DNA of 64,000 nt, taken from the NCBI RefSeq assembly GCF_050749885.1, contig NZ_JBOIUB010000009.1:124001-188000 (forward strand). The letters are read 5' to 3'. Source of the DNA: Zooshikella sp050749885 (GTDB lineage: Bacteria; Pseudomonadota; Gammaproteobacteria; Pseudomonadales; Zooshikellaceae). Below the pieces are notes generated by a model. The model did not search any database, was not told where the DNA came from, and was given only the letters and a program-made list of their open reading frames with translations. Positions 43,656-52,003 of the stretch are shown piece by piece; within the stretch, counting starts at the first letter, position 1, and each line of letters begins with the position of its first letter. A program made the position numbers and the translations under genes.

Positions 43656-45020
43656 ATGTTTAGTGTTCTTGACTTATTCAAAGTAGGGATTGGACCATCA
43701 AGTTCGCATACTGTTGGTCCCATGCTTGCCGCTTATCAATTTATAGGAAAGCTGGCAAAGCAGGGAAAGCTATCTCAGGTAAGCTCTATTCGGGTTGAAC
43801 TTTATGGCTCATTAGCTTTAACGGGCAAGGGGCATGGTACTGACCAGGCAGTTATTCTTGGTTTACTTGGTTACAAGCCTGATAGTGTTCCTACAGAAAT
43901 AATCACTGAATTACTGGCAAGCGTTGCCGATAAACAAAAACTTGATTTACCAGGGGGACCATCGGTCCCTTGGTTTTCTCGTAGTATTTCTTTTATTCCT
44001 GAGCCATTACCCAAACATGAAAATGGTATGCGCTTTATAGCTCAAACTGGGCAGAATCAGCAGATAAAAGAAATATATTATTCTATCGGTGGTGGGTATG
44101 TAGTTACGGATGAAGAGTACAGTAGGGATGCTACTCCCACAGAACAAGAGCTTCCATATAAATTCAGATCTGCAGAAGAGTTATTGCTTCAATGTGATAA
44201 TCATGGGTTAAGTTTAAGTCGAGTAATTTACTTAAATGAACTCTCGTTTTATGAAAAGTCAGCCGTTGCGGCTAAGTTGAAAGTAATATGGAATGTAATG
44301 CAGCAAGCAATTGCTCGGGGAATAGAGACTGAGGGGTATCTTCCGGGTCCAATTAAAGTGCCTCGTCGGGCTGCAGCTTTACACCGTTATCTCTCAGCGA
44401 ATAATGCGCTTTCCGTTGACCCGATGACAATTCTAGACTGGGTCAATATGTATGCACTGGCAGTGAGTGAAGAAAATGCTGCTGGTGGAAGGATTGTGAC
44501 AGCACCAACAAACGGTGCGGCAGGAATAATACCTGCTGTTTTGGCTTACTATGATAAGTTTGTTCATCCTGTGGGTGACTTGGAGTTGAATGCTTACTTT
44601 ATGGCTGCAGGTGGTATTGGTCAGTTATATAAAATGAATGCATCAATATCTGGCGCAGAAGTTGGCTGCCAGGGAGAGGTAGGAGTAGCATGCTCAATGG
44701 CTGCTGCTGGATTGACCGAAATTATGGGCGGTTCACCACAGCAAGTTGCTGTTGCTGCAGAGATAGGTATGGAGCATAACCTAGGGTTAACCTGTGACCC
44801 TGTTGCAGGACAAGTACAAGTACCTTGTATTGAGCGTAATGCGTTAGCTGCAGTAAAAGCAATTAATGCAAGTCGAATGGCGTTACGTCGTTCATCTTCT
44901 CCAAAAGTCTCTCTCGATAAGGTAATAGAAACGATGTATGAAACAGGGAAGGACATGCATAGTAAGTATCGAGAAACATCGCAAGGAGGACTTGCTGTTA
45001 AAATTATTGCACGTTGCTAA
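43656..45020 (+). CDS. sdaA: L-serine ammonia-lyase (serine dehydratase), iron-sulfur type
   Basis: Encodes 454 residues, the single-chain form with the beta domain first (FSVLDLFKVGIGPSSSHTVGPM) and the alpha catalytic domain after it (GRIVTAPTNGAAGIIPAVLAYY, GCQGEVGVACSMAAAGL, HNLGLTCDPVAGQVQVPCIERNA). The cysteines in these segments hold the 4Fe-4S cluster. It converts L-serine to pyruvate and ammonia in the cytoplasm. GGAG precedes the ATG. With SdaC it forms a serine catabolic operon, which could also take serine made from glycine. An inverted repeat with a T-rich tail follows at 45069. Confidence 0.94.
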   Translation: MFSVLDLFKVGIGPSSSHTVGPMLAAYQFIGKLAKQGKLSQVSSIRVELYGSLALTGKGHGTDQAVILGLLGYKPDSVPTEIITELLASVADKQKLDLPGGPSVPWFSRSISFIPEPLPKHENGMRFIAQTGQNQQIKEIYYSIGGGYVVTDEEYSRDATPTEQELPYKFRSAEELLLQCDNHGLSLSRVIYLNELSFYEKSAVAAKLKVIWNVMQQAIARGIETEGYLPGPIKVPRRAAALHRYLSANNALSVDPMTILDWVNMYALAVSEENAAGGRIVTAPTNGAAGIIPAVLAYYDKFVHPVGDLELNAYFMAAGGIGQLYKMNASISGAEVGCQGEVGVACSMAAAGLTEIMGGSPQQVAVAAEIGMEHNLGLTCDPVAGQVQVPCIERNALAAVKAINASRMALRRSSSPKVSLDKVIETMYETGKDMHSKYRETSQGGLAVKIIARC

Positions 45021-45068
45021 GCTAGTTTCCTTTGTTTATAACGGTATTATTTGTTAATGGAAGCTATC

Positions 45069-45135
45069 AGCGAGTACTTTATTAATGACGTATACTATTT
45101 TTTAATAGATATAAATGAAGTACTCGCTTTATTTT
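45069..45135 (+). terminator. long-loop inverted repeat after sdaA
   Basis: AGCGAGTACTT (45069-45079) and AAGTACTCGCT (45118-45128) pair perfectly over 11 bp around a 38-nt AT-rich loop and are followed by TTATTTTTC. The T-rich tail on the plus strand fits the end of the sdaC-sdaA transcript. The rest of 45021-45331 shows no supported gene. Confidence 0.45.
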
Positions 45136-45331
45136 TCAATAATAAAAAATTTCAAAGTCGAATTATTTACAGTGATTCATTAGCGTTAGTATATCGTGCT
45201 CACAGAGTTCTTTTTTACAACGTACAAGAAAAATAATAATTTGCCTTCCTTGGCTGTTTGCTAGTAAAAAAAATTTCCAATATATGGACACAATCGAAAT
45301 GTAACTCAAATTTGATATGAACGTTGTATCA

Positions 45332-45718
45332 CTACATTTCAGGTATTGAGTTATTCGATTGATTTATAATTATATTTACGACCTTTTGCTTTATCATTTC
45401 GTTATAAAAAGTTTCACTAGATAACATCTCTTGTGTGATATAAGTTCTCGCGTAACGTTCTCCCAGATACATGAGTGCTAAGAATAGAAGAACAAGAACG
45501 CAGAGTGCTTTAAATGGTGTTAATAAAGCAATTAATCCACCAGCTAGTAGCCACTTAGTATTCTTTTTAGCTTTTTTCAGTTTTAAGAAAGCTTTGTGAA
45601 TTTTGGGATCAGTTTGATGTTGCAAGAGTATTTCTAATGCTTGCTCCATGTCAAACTGCATACGAACATTACCTTTGTGATATGCCTGTATAAAGTTATC
45701 ATGCGTTGGGGCTGTCAT
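45332..45718 (-). CDS. small membrane protein of unknown function
   Basis: Encodes 128 residues from ATG 45718, where AGGAGG lies 6 nt upstream (a strong choice over an earlier ATG at 45763). A charged, helical N-terminal part (to about residue 60, ending KLKKAKKNTK) is followed by a hydrophobic stretch with one or two membrane helices (WLLAGGLIALLTPFKALCVLVLLFLALMY in two parts), then a polar tail. No family was recognised. It is on its own in front of the YnbA-like gene on the same strand, 116 nt away, so co-transcription is possible but not evident. Confidence 0.6.
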   Translation of the reverse strand: MTAPTHDNFIQAYHKGNVRMQFDMEQALEILLQHQTDPKIHKAFLKLKKAKKNTKWLLAGGLIALLTPFKALCVLVLLFLALMYLGERYARTYITQEMLSSETFYNEMIKQKVVNIIINQSNNSIPEM

Positions 45719-45834
45719 AGGAACCTCCTGAAGTCGCAGTAGATACCATACGAAATCAGACATATTATGTCAATAGCTTAAGTGTTATATACTAGGCCAG
45801 CCTAAATATTAAGATGATAGTTTATTAGGGATTA

Positions 45835-46434
45835 TTAATTTATTGACAATGCTCTTTTGCAACGATTTGTTATTGTTAATAGTGAGAGGATCACAAGAAC
45901 AGCTAATAGGCAATTGGTTAAATAGGTGGGTGTATTGAAGGAAAGTAAAATAGCTAATAGTCCAAATGAGAAAGCACGGTCACTTTTTCCCATTGGTCCA
46001 TCATAAGCCCGATGGTTATTTATCGCCATTGCAAGGATACCTGTTGTTTCTGCAACTATTGCAAGTATTACAAAGATAATAACAAAAGGTGCATAGGTAT
46101 TTTCAATAAGTGCAAAGGGAAGATATAGAGCGGTGTCAGAAATAATATCGCTTAACTCATTAATTAATTGTCCAAGCTTTGTTTCCATTTTGTGCTGTCT
46201 AGCTAATAAACCATCAATCGCATTCAACGCCATTCTTATGAATAAGACGAAAGGAAGTAGTAGTAATAGAGCAGCATTTTCAGGGAATAAGGCAATTAAA
46301 CTCCCAAAAATAATTGATATAATTAATGCGGAGATAGTTACTTGATTTGGTGTATAGCCAGCTTGAGCAAGCTTATTCACAATGGGTTGTAATAATTGTT
46401 GAAACTTAGGTTTTAAATCATAAATTGTTGGCAT
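45835..46434 (-). CDS. CDP-alcohol phosphatidyltransferase, YnbA-like
   Basis: Encodes 199 residues with about six membrane helices and the signature NAIDGLLARQHKMETKLG followed by NELSDIISD. Compared with the classic DxxDGxxAR(x8)GxxxDxxxD motif, the first and third aspartates are Asn. The E. coli YnbA sequence, as I remember it, has the same pattern (NALDGMLAR, NETGDVISD), so this is probably a feature of that subfamily rather than decay. Such enzymes exchange CMP from a CDP-alcohol for another alcohol in inner-membrane lipid synthesis; the substrates of this group are unknown. The partner cytidylyltransferase (YnbB-like) is not adjacent. Confidence 0.82.
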   Translation of the reverse strand: MPTIYDLKPKFQQLLQPIVNKLAQAGYTPNQVTISALIISIIFGSLIALFPENAALLLLLPFVLFIRMALNAIDGLLARQHKMETKLGQLINELSDIISDTALYLPFALIENTYAPFVIIFVILAIVAETTGILAMAINNHRAYDGPMGKSDRAFSFGLLAILLSFNTPTYLTNCLLAVLVILSLLTITNRCKRALSIN

Positions 46435-46704
46435 AGTATTTTTTCTTAAAATAAGTTGTTTGGTTAAAAATAGTAACTATATTTTTTGTGGCTGATTATA
46501 ACATATGTTTTTTCCATGTTTTCTACTTTTAGTAGTATATTATTAGTTGTTTATGAATAAATCTAAAAATTAAAGTATAGTTGTACAACGCAACAAGTAA
46601 TAAATATTAGTGCCACGATTAAGTAATCTAACTGTTAGGTTAATATTTACGCTATTGGCTAATCTTATTTGGTAGACTTCTTGTGAATAGAAGGGAATCA
46701 GACT

Positions 46705-47538
46705 ATGAGATTTGCTTACAAGGTGCATTCACGTTTTTTGTTATGGGTTATGCTTGTAAGCCTAATGGGTCCAGGTATTACTGGTTGTGCTACATCGAAT
46801 AGTGTTTCTAGTACTGATAAGCAACAATTAGCACAACAATCTATATTGAGTGCATTGTGGGTCCATAGTGCAGGAGAGTATCGAGCCTTATGTCATCAGG
46901 CGTTTAATATTGCAAAACTCCAACTTGATCGGCGATTATCTTACCATCGGGGTATAGATAAACCATTGGCTATTATTGTTGATATAGATGAGACAGTATT
47001 GACTAATGCTCCCTATTTTAATCGTCTTATCACTGGAGGGGAGGCATTTCCCAGTGGCTGGAATGCATGGGTAGGGGAATCAGCAGCACAAGTTGTGCCT
47101 GGGGCCTTAGCATTTTTGAAATATACAAGATTTAGAGGCATTGAGGTCTTTTATGTGAGTAACCGGTCTATGAGAGATGGGCTGACAGCAACAATTGATA
47201 ACATGGTGAAAATGGACTTCCCATTTGCTGATCAGCATCACTTGCTGTTAAAGAAAGCTTCTGGCAATAAACAACCTAGAAGAGATAGCGTTGAACAAAC
47301 TCATGAAGTTATTTTATTAATAGGTGATAATTTAAATGATTTTTCATTGATTTTTACTGATAAATCAGTGGCACAACGAAATAATGCAGTTGATATGATG
47401 AGCAGTGAGTTTGGAAAGCGTTTTATTATGCTACCTAATCCTGTTTACGGAGACTGGGAGGGAGCATTATATAACTATCAGTGGAATACTTCGAATGCTC
47501 AAAAATTAAAAATACGGGAGCATTATTTTTATCAATAA
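46705..47538 (+). CDS. lipoprotein acid phosphatase / 5'-nucleotidase, e(P4) family
   Basis: Encodes 277 residues with a lipoprotein signal (LMGPGITG-C, Cys28) and the class C acid phosphatase (HAD) motifs: DIDETVLTN with the nucleophile Asp, FYVSNRS, the lysine region LLLKKASG and LIGDNLNDF. The WNAWVGES segment is typical of the e(P4)/Hel group, which removes phosphate from nucleotides such as NMN at the outer membrane. GGGAATC precedes the ATG. It is convergent with the receiver-like gene, whose stop is only 1 nt away, so the two share their 3' ends. Annotated by others as 5'-nucleotidase, lipoprotein e(P4) family. Confidence 0.88.
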   Translation: MRFAYKVHSRFLLWVMLVSLMGPGITGCATSNSVSSTDKQQLAQQSILSALWVHSAGEYRALCHQAFNIAKLQLDRRLSYHRGIDKPLAIIVDIDETVLTNAPYFNRLITGGEAFPSGWNAWVGESAAQVVPGALAFLKYTRFRGIEVFYVSNRSMRDGLTATIDNMVKMDFPFADQHHLLLKKASGNKQPRRDSVEQTHEVILLIGDNLNDFSLIFTDKSVAQRNNAVDMMSSEFGKRFIMLPNPVYGDWEGALYNYQWNTSNAQKLKIREHYFYQ

Positions 47539-47539
47539 T

Positions 47540-48325
47540 TTAATTATTACTTGCAGAGAGTATTTTATTAATAAGTCGCTGTTGCCATAATGTAAATAGG
47601 TGTTTATTTTCAGTACCCATTGGTGGTTCGTCTACTCCAAAAAGAACTGAAGTATTTTCGTACTCAAGTAGTTCTTCTACAAAGCCGAAGACCTCATCAT
47701 CTTCGTAGTCGACTATCCACACACCGCTCACAGACTCGAGTTGCGGAATGTTTAGATTATTTACATCGTAAAAATGAGGCTGGTAGCCATACTGCGTTAA
47801 AGAACGAGCAACTTTTTGTCTTTTTTCTGCACATTGAATCAGTAATCTAACGTTGTAGGTATTGCTGTGCGTAGCTTCTGGTAAGTAGTGAGTAACTAAG
47901 TCAGTAATTTCTTTGGATCTGAAAGGAATATTAACACATGCGCTGGCGCCTAGAATGGGGGCTAGTTCGCTTAAGTAATTTTCTCCACGTTCGTTGATAA
48001 TGATAATCGGTGTATCTTTGTTGTTAAGATTATCTTTCAGCATTTTCAGCATGCTTAAGCAGGTAAGTCCTTTTATATCGGAACAAATGAAAATTAGGGT
48101 AGGCTGATAAGAAGCTAACATTTTGATGGCTGAAGTTGAATCGTTGGCAACTAACACATCAATAGGTAAGTGATTGCTGAGAATCTCCAATAACTTTGAA
48201 GCGCATAAGCTGTCCCCAATGATGAGGGATCGTTGGTCTGATTGTAAAGGATTGATCGGCGTTAGTGGTATGTTTACTTTTTGATTAGAAAGTGAGTTAT
48301 TAATATTATCAATGGTTTTATTCAT
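47540..48325 (-). CDS. receiver-like protein with ChpB-like C-terminal half
   Basis: Encodes 261 residues in two halves. Residues about 30-150 look like a response-regulator receiver (RSLIIGDSLCASKLLEIL, PTLIFICSDIKG, TPIIIINERG, CVNIPF), with the phosphoacceptor region reading CSDIKG. Residues about 158-258 (VRLLIQCAEKRQKVARSL, GVWIVDYEDDEVF, TSVLFGVDEPPMG, WQQRLINKI) resemble, from memory, the N-terminal region of ChpB-type chemotaxis methylesterases of pili systems. There is no kinase, output or methylesterase domain. It may be a scaffold or modulator in a Chp/Pil-like pathway; that is inference. AAGGCAG precedes the ATG. It abuts the e(P4) gene tail to tail. Confidence 0.62.
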   Translation of the reverse strand: MNKTIDNINNSLSNQKVNIPLTPINPLQSDQRSLIIGDSLCASKLLEILSNHLPIDVLVANDSTSAIKMLASYQPTLIFICSDIKGLTCLSMLKMLKDNLNNKDTPIIIINERGENYLSELAPILGASACVNIPFRSKEITDLVTHYLPEATHSNTYNVRLLIQCAEKRQKVARSLTQYGYQPHFYDVNNLNIPQLESVSGVWIVDYEDDEVFGFVEELLEYENTSVLFGVDEPPMGTENKHLFTLWQQRLINKILSASNN

Positions 48326-48799
48326 TGTACTGCCTTATCAAAGGTCTCTTATTGCTAAAATCAATCTAATCAATAGTAACTAATATACGTATGTTTTTTG
48401 AAATGAAGTTTCTGTAAGTAAGTGAAGCATAAATTATGGTAGCTGCTTGCTTCTACTACAAAAATGTCACACGATATATTGTGGCCTAACAGTTGATGAC
48501 TATTAGACAATATAGGTCTATGAGTTGAAACTAGTTCATTCTGATAGGTTGAATCAAATCAACAAAATAATTTTTAATTTGAACTGGTTCGATGTGCTTT
48601 TTAGGTGTGGGTCAACTATTGTCTTTGGGGTTGTTACTATTAGCTATCTATCAGTTACCTTATTAGCCAATGCTGACTAATATTTATACACTCATTGGAG
48701 GGAAAGAATGAGTGTTGTCTAACTTCCTTGTTGATTAATCTATACTCTACAGCCGTTGAAATGCTGTATTGTACAATTATCCTTCTAAAGTAAGGCGTT
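48326..48799. other. intergenic region between receiver-like and tdh genes
   Basis: No supported gene. It holds the promoter region of the receiver-like gene at its left end and, at 48688-48715, a terminator-like hairpin for tdh. AT-rich elsewhere with nothing distinct. Confidence 0.5.
48688..48715 (-). terminator. 9-bp perfect hairpin downstream of tdh
   Basis: ACACTCATT and AATGAGTGT pair perfectly around a 10-nt loop, 85 bases beyond the tdh stop. On the tdh strand it is followed by ATAAATATT, not a clean U run. Confidence 0.5.
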
Positions 48800-49810
48800 C
48801 TATTTCTTCCAGTTTAAAATTACTTTTCCGCAGTTCCTGGAGTTCATAATCTCAAAACCAGATTGAAACTCATCTATATGATAATGGTGAGTAATGACCG
48901 GAGAAATGGGCAAACCACTTTGCAGCAAAGCCAGCATTTTATGCCAGGTTGTGAACATCTCTCTGCCGTAAATTCCTTTTAAGTGAAGTCCTTTAAAAAT
49001 AACATTGTCCCAGTCAATAGAAACATGTTCTGGAAATATACCAAGTAAAGCTATTTTGCCACCATGACTTATATTTTTGATAAGGGTCTGCAATGCGTAG
49101 GCATTACCTGACATTTCGAGAGCAATATCATATTCATGTTCTACACTGTCTAGGGGGGTATGTAGTACATTTACCGTGTGAGTTGCGCCCATTTTATCAG
49201 CTAATGCTAAGCGATATTCGTTCACATCTGAAACAATAATGTTTTTTGCACCAACATACTTGGCTATTTGAGTTGCCATGAGTCCTGTAGGGCCTGCTCC
49301 AGATATAAATACGGATTCACCAATAAGGTCAAAGGAAAGGGCTGTATGTACTGAGTTCCCTAAGGGATCAAAAATAGCGGCAATTTCATCAGGGATATCT
49401 TTAGGTACTTTTATAATATTTTTGGCTGGAAGAGAAACATACTCTGCAAAAGCACCTGGACGGTTTACACCTAAGCCAACAGTATGTGCACATAAGTGTG
49501 ACTTACCGGTTCTGCAGTTTTTACAATAATCGCAGGTGATATGGCCTTCCCCTGAAACACGTTCACCTACTTTAATATTTTTGACATCTTTTCCCACTTC
49601 AATGACATGACCTACAAATTCATGTCCAATATGCATTGGCACGGGGATTGTTTTTTGTGCCCATTTGTCCCAGTTATAGATATGTAAATCTGTGCCACAA
49701 ATTGCGGTAACATCGACTTCCACAAGAACTTCATGCGGATCAATTGTTGGTACGGGCACATCTTCCATCCAAAGGCCGGGTTCAGGTTTGGATTTAACTA
49801 AAGCCTTCAT
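48800..49810 (-). CDS. tdh: L-threonine 3-dehydrogenase
   Basis: Encodes 336 residues, near the 341 of E. coli Tdh. Zinc-dependent medium-chain dehydrogenase motifs: ICGTDLHIYNWDKWA with the catalytic Cys, GHEFVGHV, the structural zinc site CDYCKNCRTGKSHLC, IFDPLGNSVHTAL and the NAD-binding GAGPTGLMATQIAKYVGA. It oxidises L-threonine to 2-amino-3-oxobutyrate. The usual partner kbl, which splits that product to glycine and acetyl-CoA, is not adjacent; it may be elsewhere. CAGGTG lies before the ATG. It is a single gene with a long 5' gap (912 bp). Confidence 0.94.
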   Translation of the reverse strand: MKALVKSKPEPGLWMEDVPVPTIDPHEVLVEVDVTAICGTDLHIYNWDKWAQKTIPVPMHIGHEFVGHVIEVGKDVKNIKVGERVSGEGHITCDYCKNCRTGKSHLCAHTVGLGVNRPGAFAEYVSLPAKNIIKVPKDIPDEIAAIFDPLGNSVHTALSFDLIGESVFISGAGPTGLMATQIAKYVGAKNIIVSDVNEYRLALADKMGATHTVNVLHTPLDSVEHEYDIALEMSGNAYALQTLIKNISHGGKIALLGIFPEHVSIDWDNVIFKGLHLKGIYGREMFTTWHKMLALLQSGLPISPVITHHYHIDEFQSGFEIMNSRNCGKVILNWKK

Positions 49811-50722
49811 GATACACCTGCTGCGAAAATACTTCCTTATCTATGCAAACAGAAACAGATAAAAAAATTGGAGATTTCGTTAAATAATTAAAAGCGGTTT
49901 ATGTGTTATGTTAAGTATCATCAACCTTGTCCAAGAATACGCTTAACCAAGTTAATACCATTGAGTTTAACCGGTTTATTTTAGGGCTAAGTATGGCAGG
50001 TTAAATAATAACTGTCCTGGGCGTATATTGACTCTCCCGTTCAAAATGATTTCTCTGATTACATGAGTTGTGATCCTTGTAAATGTTTAGTCCGTGTCAT
50101 TAAATTGGGCTGCTGCATAAAATTGGCTATGCAAAAACTTATCAATGACTTTATATATAACTAACTAAGCGTTAGAGGGCTGACAGGTCTTTTGTAATAA
50201 GTCAGTGATCCACTCCTAGCTTATATATCCTACAAATAAGTGTTTATTATCTCAAAGAAATAAGTTGGTACAGACATATGCTCGGTAATGTAGAAATAAG
50301 AGATGTAAATAATATTCAAGGAATGGGAATTGACTCTACAGCAGCATATCCGGCTCTGTATAGATGAATACCCATTGCAAGTTTCGGTACCCTGCACCTT
50401 TAAGATAAAGTGAGAAGTGTTAGGTTAACCTGAGTTTTGTTTTTGTTTCAATCGAGTTACCTGCATACTAGTATCTGGCACTTACTGCTCGATTATAATC
50501 AAAATAATGACTTGTTTCGAGAGTATGAGATTTTGTAACCAATTATATGAATTTATTGTATAAGATATGTGAATATCCAACAAAATGAGTTTTGCTTAAG
50601 AATTACTCAGTGTATAGATATATACAACTAACAGTGTATAATGTAACAGTTTTATTGAATTAATGCTACTATAGAATCACGCCAATAAGGAAGTTCAAAC
50701 CATTACGGATAGTAGTTACTAT
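49811..50722. other. 912-bp gap with no supported gene
   Basis: AT-rich, stops in all frames. The only ORF-like stretch is 50278-50367 (29 codons, MLGNVEIRDVNNIQGMG...), without a clear ribosome site. It must contain the promoters of tdh (left) and of the secreted-protein gene (right). Unusually long for this window; a small RNA is possible but I see no terminator to define one. Confidence 0.45.
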
Positions 50723-51505
50723 ATGAAGTGTATAAAATTTAAACTTTTACTGCCTATATTATTGATGGTATTTGCCACTCAGGGAGCTGCATTCTCAGTA
50801 GAGCCGGAAAAGGTGCTTCAGCTTCCTACACCTGAAGAAACCTGTGAAGGTGTGCAATGGTGTGATTGGACTGCCATTAAAAAAAGTTGGCCACAAGCAG
50901 GACGCCGTAAGTCTTTGGTCAAGATTTCAAATGAGCTTTTTGAGGTGAGTATTCCACAAGGATTCAATTATCAACATATTTATGGTGGGCTCCCTTCTTA
51001 CTCATTACTTTATGATGATTTTAGAATCGGTATTTCTGTGAAACAGACGCCAGAACCTATAGCAGGTAAACATGCAGATCTGATACAAGCAGCAAAAGAA
51101 AAACAAGGTAAAAATCACTTAGTACCTATTGATCTTTTTAAAATTGCTTATTTGAATACTAAAAAAGTAAAAGAGCCTGAAAATTTATATCAAAAAACAA
51201 TTTGGCGGTTGGCATTTTTGTACAAAGCATCAGAACAGCTTATTAGCGTACCAGAGTATTACTCTGTTGATGATATTTCAGCGTACATGATGGAAGTTAA
51301 GCGTGGAAAAGTTAAATACAGAGTAACAATTGTGACAACAACAAATGAGCAGAATAAATATCTTAAAATAATTGATGATGGTGCGCCAAAACAACTTGTC
51401 TTAGATATCCTTAGCAGTGTGAAATTAGTTTCAAGTCAACATCGTTATGCATCAAAAAAACATGAGCCAACGTCATTGAGTGGCATTGTCTGTTGTGATG
51501 TATGA
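50723..51505 (+). CDS. secreted protein of unknown function
   Basis: Encodes 260 residues with a clear signal peptide (MKCIKFKLLLPILLMVFATQGAA-FS). The mature part has a Cys pair near its start (EETCEGVQWCDW), a central region with SNELFEVSIPQGFNYQHIYGG that resembles the start of lipoprotein-like beta domains, and ends in a Cys pair (GIVCCDV). No catalytic motif is evident and I do not recognise the family. It stands alone, upstream of and convergent with the conserved hemW block. Probably periplasmic or exported. The ORF is well formed with good coding character, so a real gene is likely. Confidence 0.65.
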   Translation: MKCIKFKLLLPILLMVFATQGAAFSVEPEKVLQLPTPEETCEGVQWCDWTAIKKSWPQAGRRKSLVKISNELFEVSIPQGFNYQHIYGGLPSYSLLYDDFRIGISVKQTPEPIAGKHADLIQAAKEKQGKNHLVPIDLFKIAYLNTKKVKEPENLYQKTIWRLAFLYKASEQLISVPEYYSVDDISAYMMEVKRGKVKYRVTIVTTTNEQNKYLKIIDDGAPKQLVLDILSSVKLVSSQHRYASKKHEPTSLSGIVCCDV

Positions 51506-51671
51506 ATTCTTAAATGAATATTTAGAGTTGGTGTGTCTTGCTGAGTATTGTTTTTAATTGTTGGTTTGTAAGTTGATAGCACGTAGTTTTGGATAAAAAC
51601 TACCATGATCTTTATCAATCCAGCAATTTAAAATAAATATTAGATTGTCCCTTTATGGAGTAAGCTACGCT

Positions 51672-51998
51672 CTAATTATTTTTATCTGCCAAAACGCCAA
51701 GCAAACATAAGATAATGAGCAGTACAGGGAATAAAGTTTGGTTGTTAAATGATGAGATTGCGGCATGTAAGTATGGAGGAAAAACTATAATTGATAAGCC
51801 ACTAAATATTAAACAAAGTGTAATAAGTAGTAATGACCTTAAAAAGCTATTTAATGATGATAAGCGTTTCCGTAAATAGCGGGAAAGTTGACTACCAAAC
51901 ATCATCAATAGCACAGCAATGATGCTTAAGGATATTTCATCAAGATAAGATCGTACCCATTGTGACATTGAGGTTACTGTGCTAATGATTACATTCAT
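51672..51998 (-). CDS. DUF3392 membrane protein
   Basis: Encodes 108 residues with an amphipathic N-terminus (SMSQWVRSYLDEISLS) and three hydrophobic segments with a basic loop (SRYLRKRLSSL). The pattern and position next to hemW match the DUF3392 family found at this place in pseudomonads. Function is unknown. It begins 5 nt after the hemW stop and is probably the last gene of the metX-metW-DUF4426-rdgB-hemW unit. Confidence 0.75.
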   Translation of the reverse strand: MNVIISTVTSMSQWVRSYLDEISLSIIAVLLMMFGSQLSRYLRKRLSSLNSFLRSLLLITLCLIFSGLSIIVFPPYLHAAISSFNNQTLFPVLLIILCLLGVLADKNN

Positions 51999-52003
51999 AT
52001 TAA

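Noticed and set aside
45051..45236. 61-codon ORF after sdaA
   Set aside because: TTG start, no ribosome site, and it overlaps an 11-bp inverted repeat better read as a terminator.
40988..49810. Idea of a dedicated glycine/serine metabolic island linking sdaCA, tdh and the ethanolamine operon
   Set aside because: The genes are in separate transcripts with unrelated genes between; shared metabolites alone do not show a common unit.
50278..50367. 29-codon ORF in the gap upstream of the secreted-protein gene
   Set aside because: No ribosome binding site and nothing to compare it with by eye.
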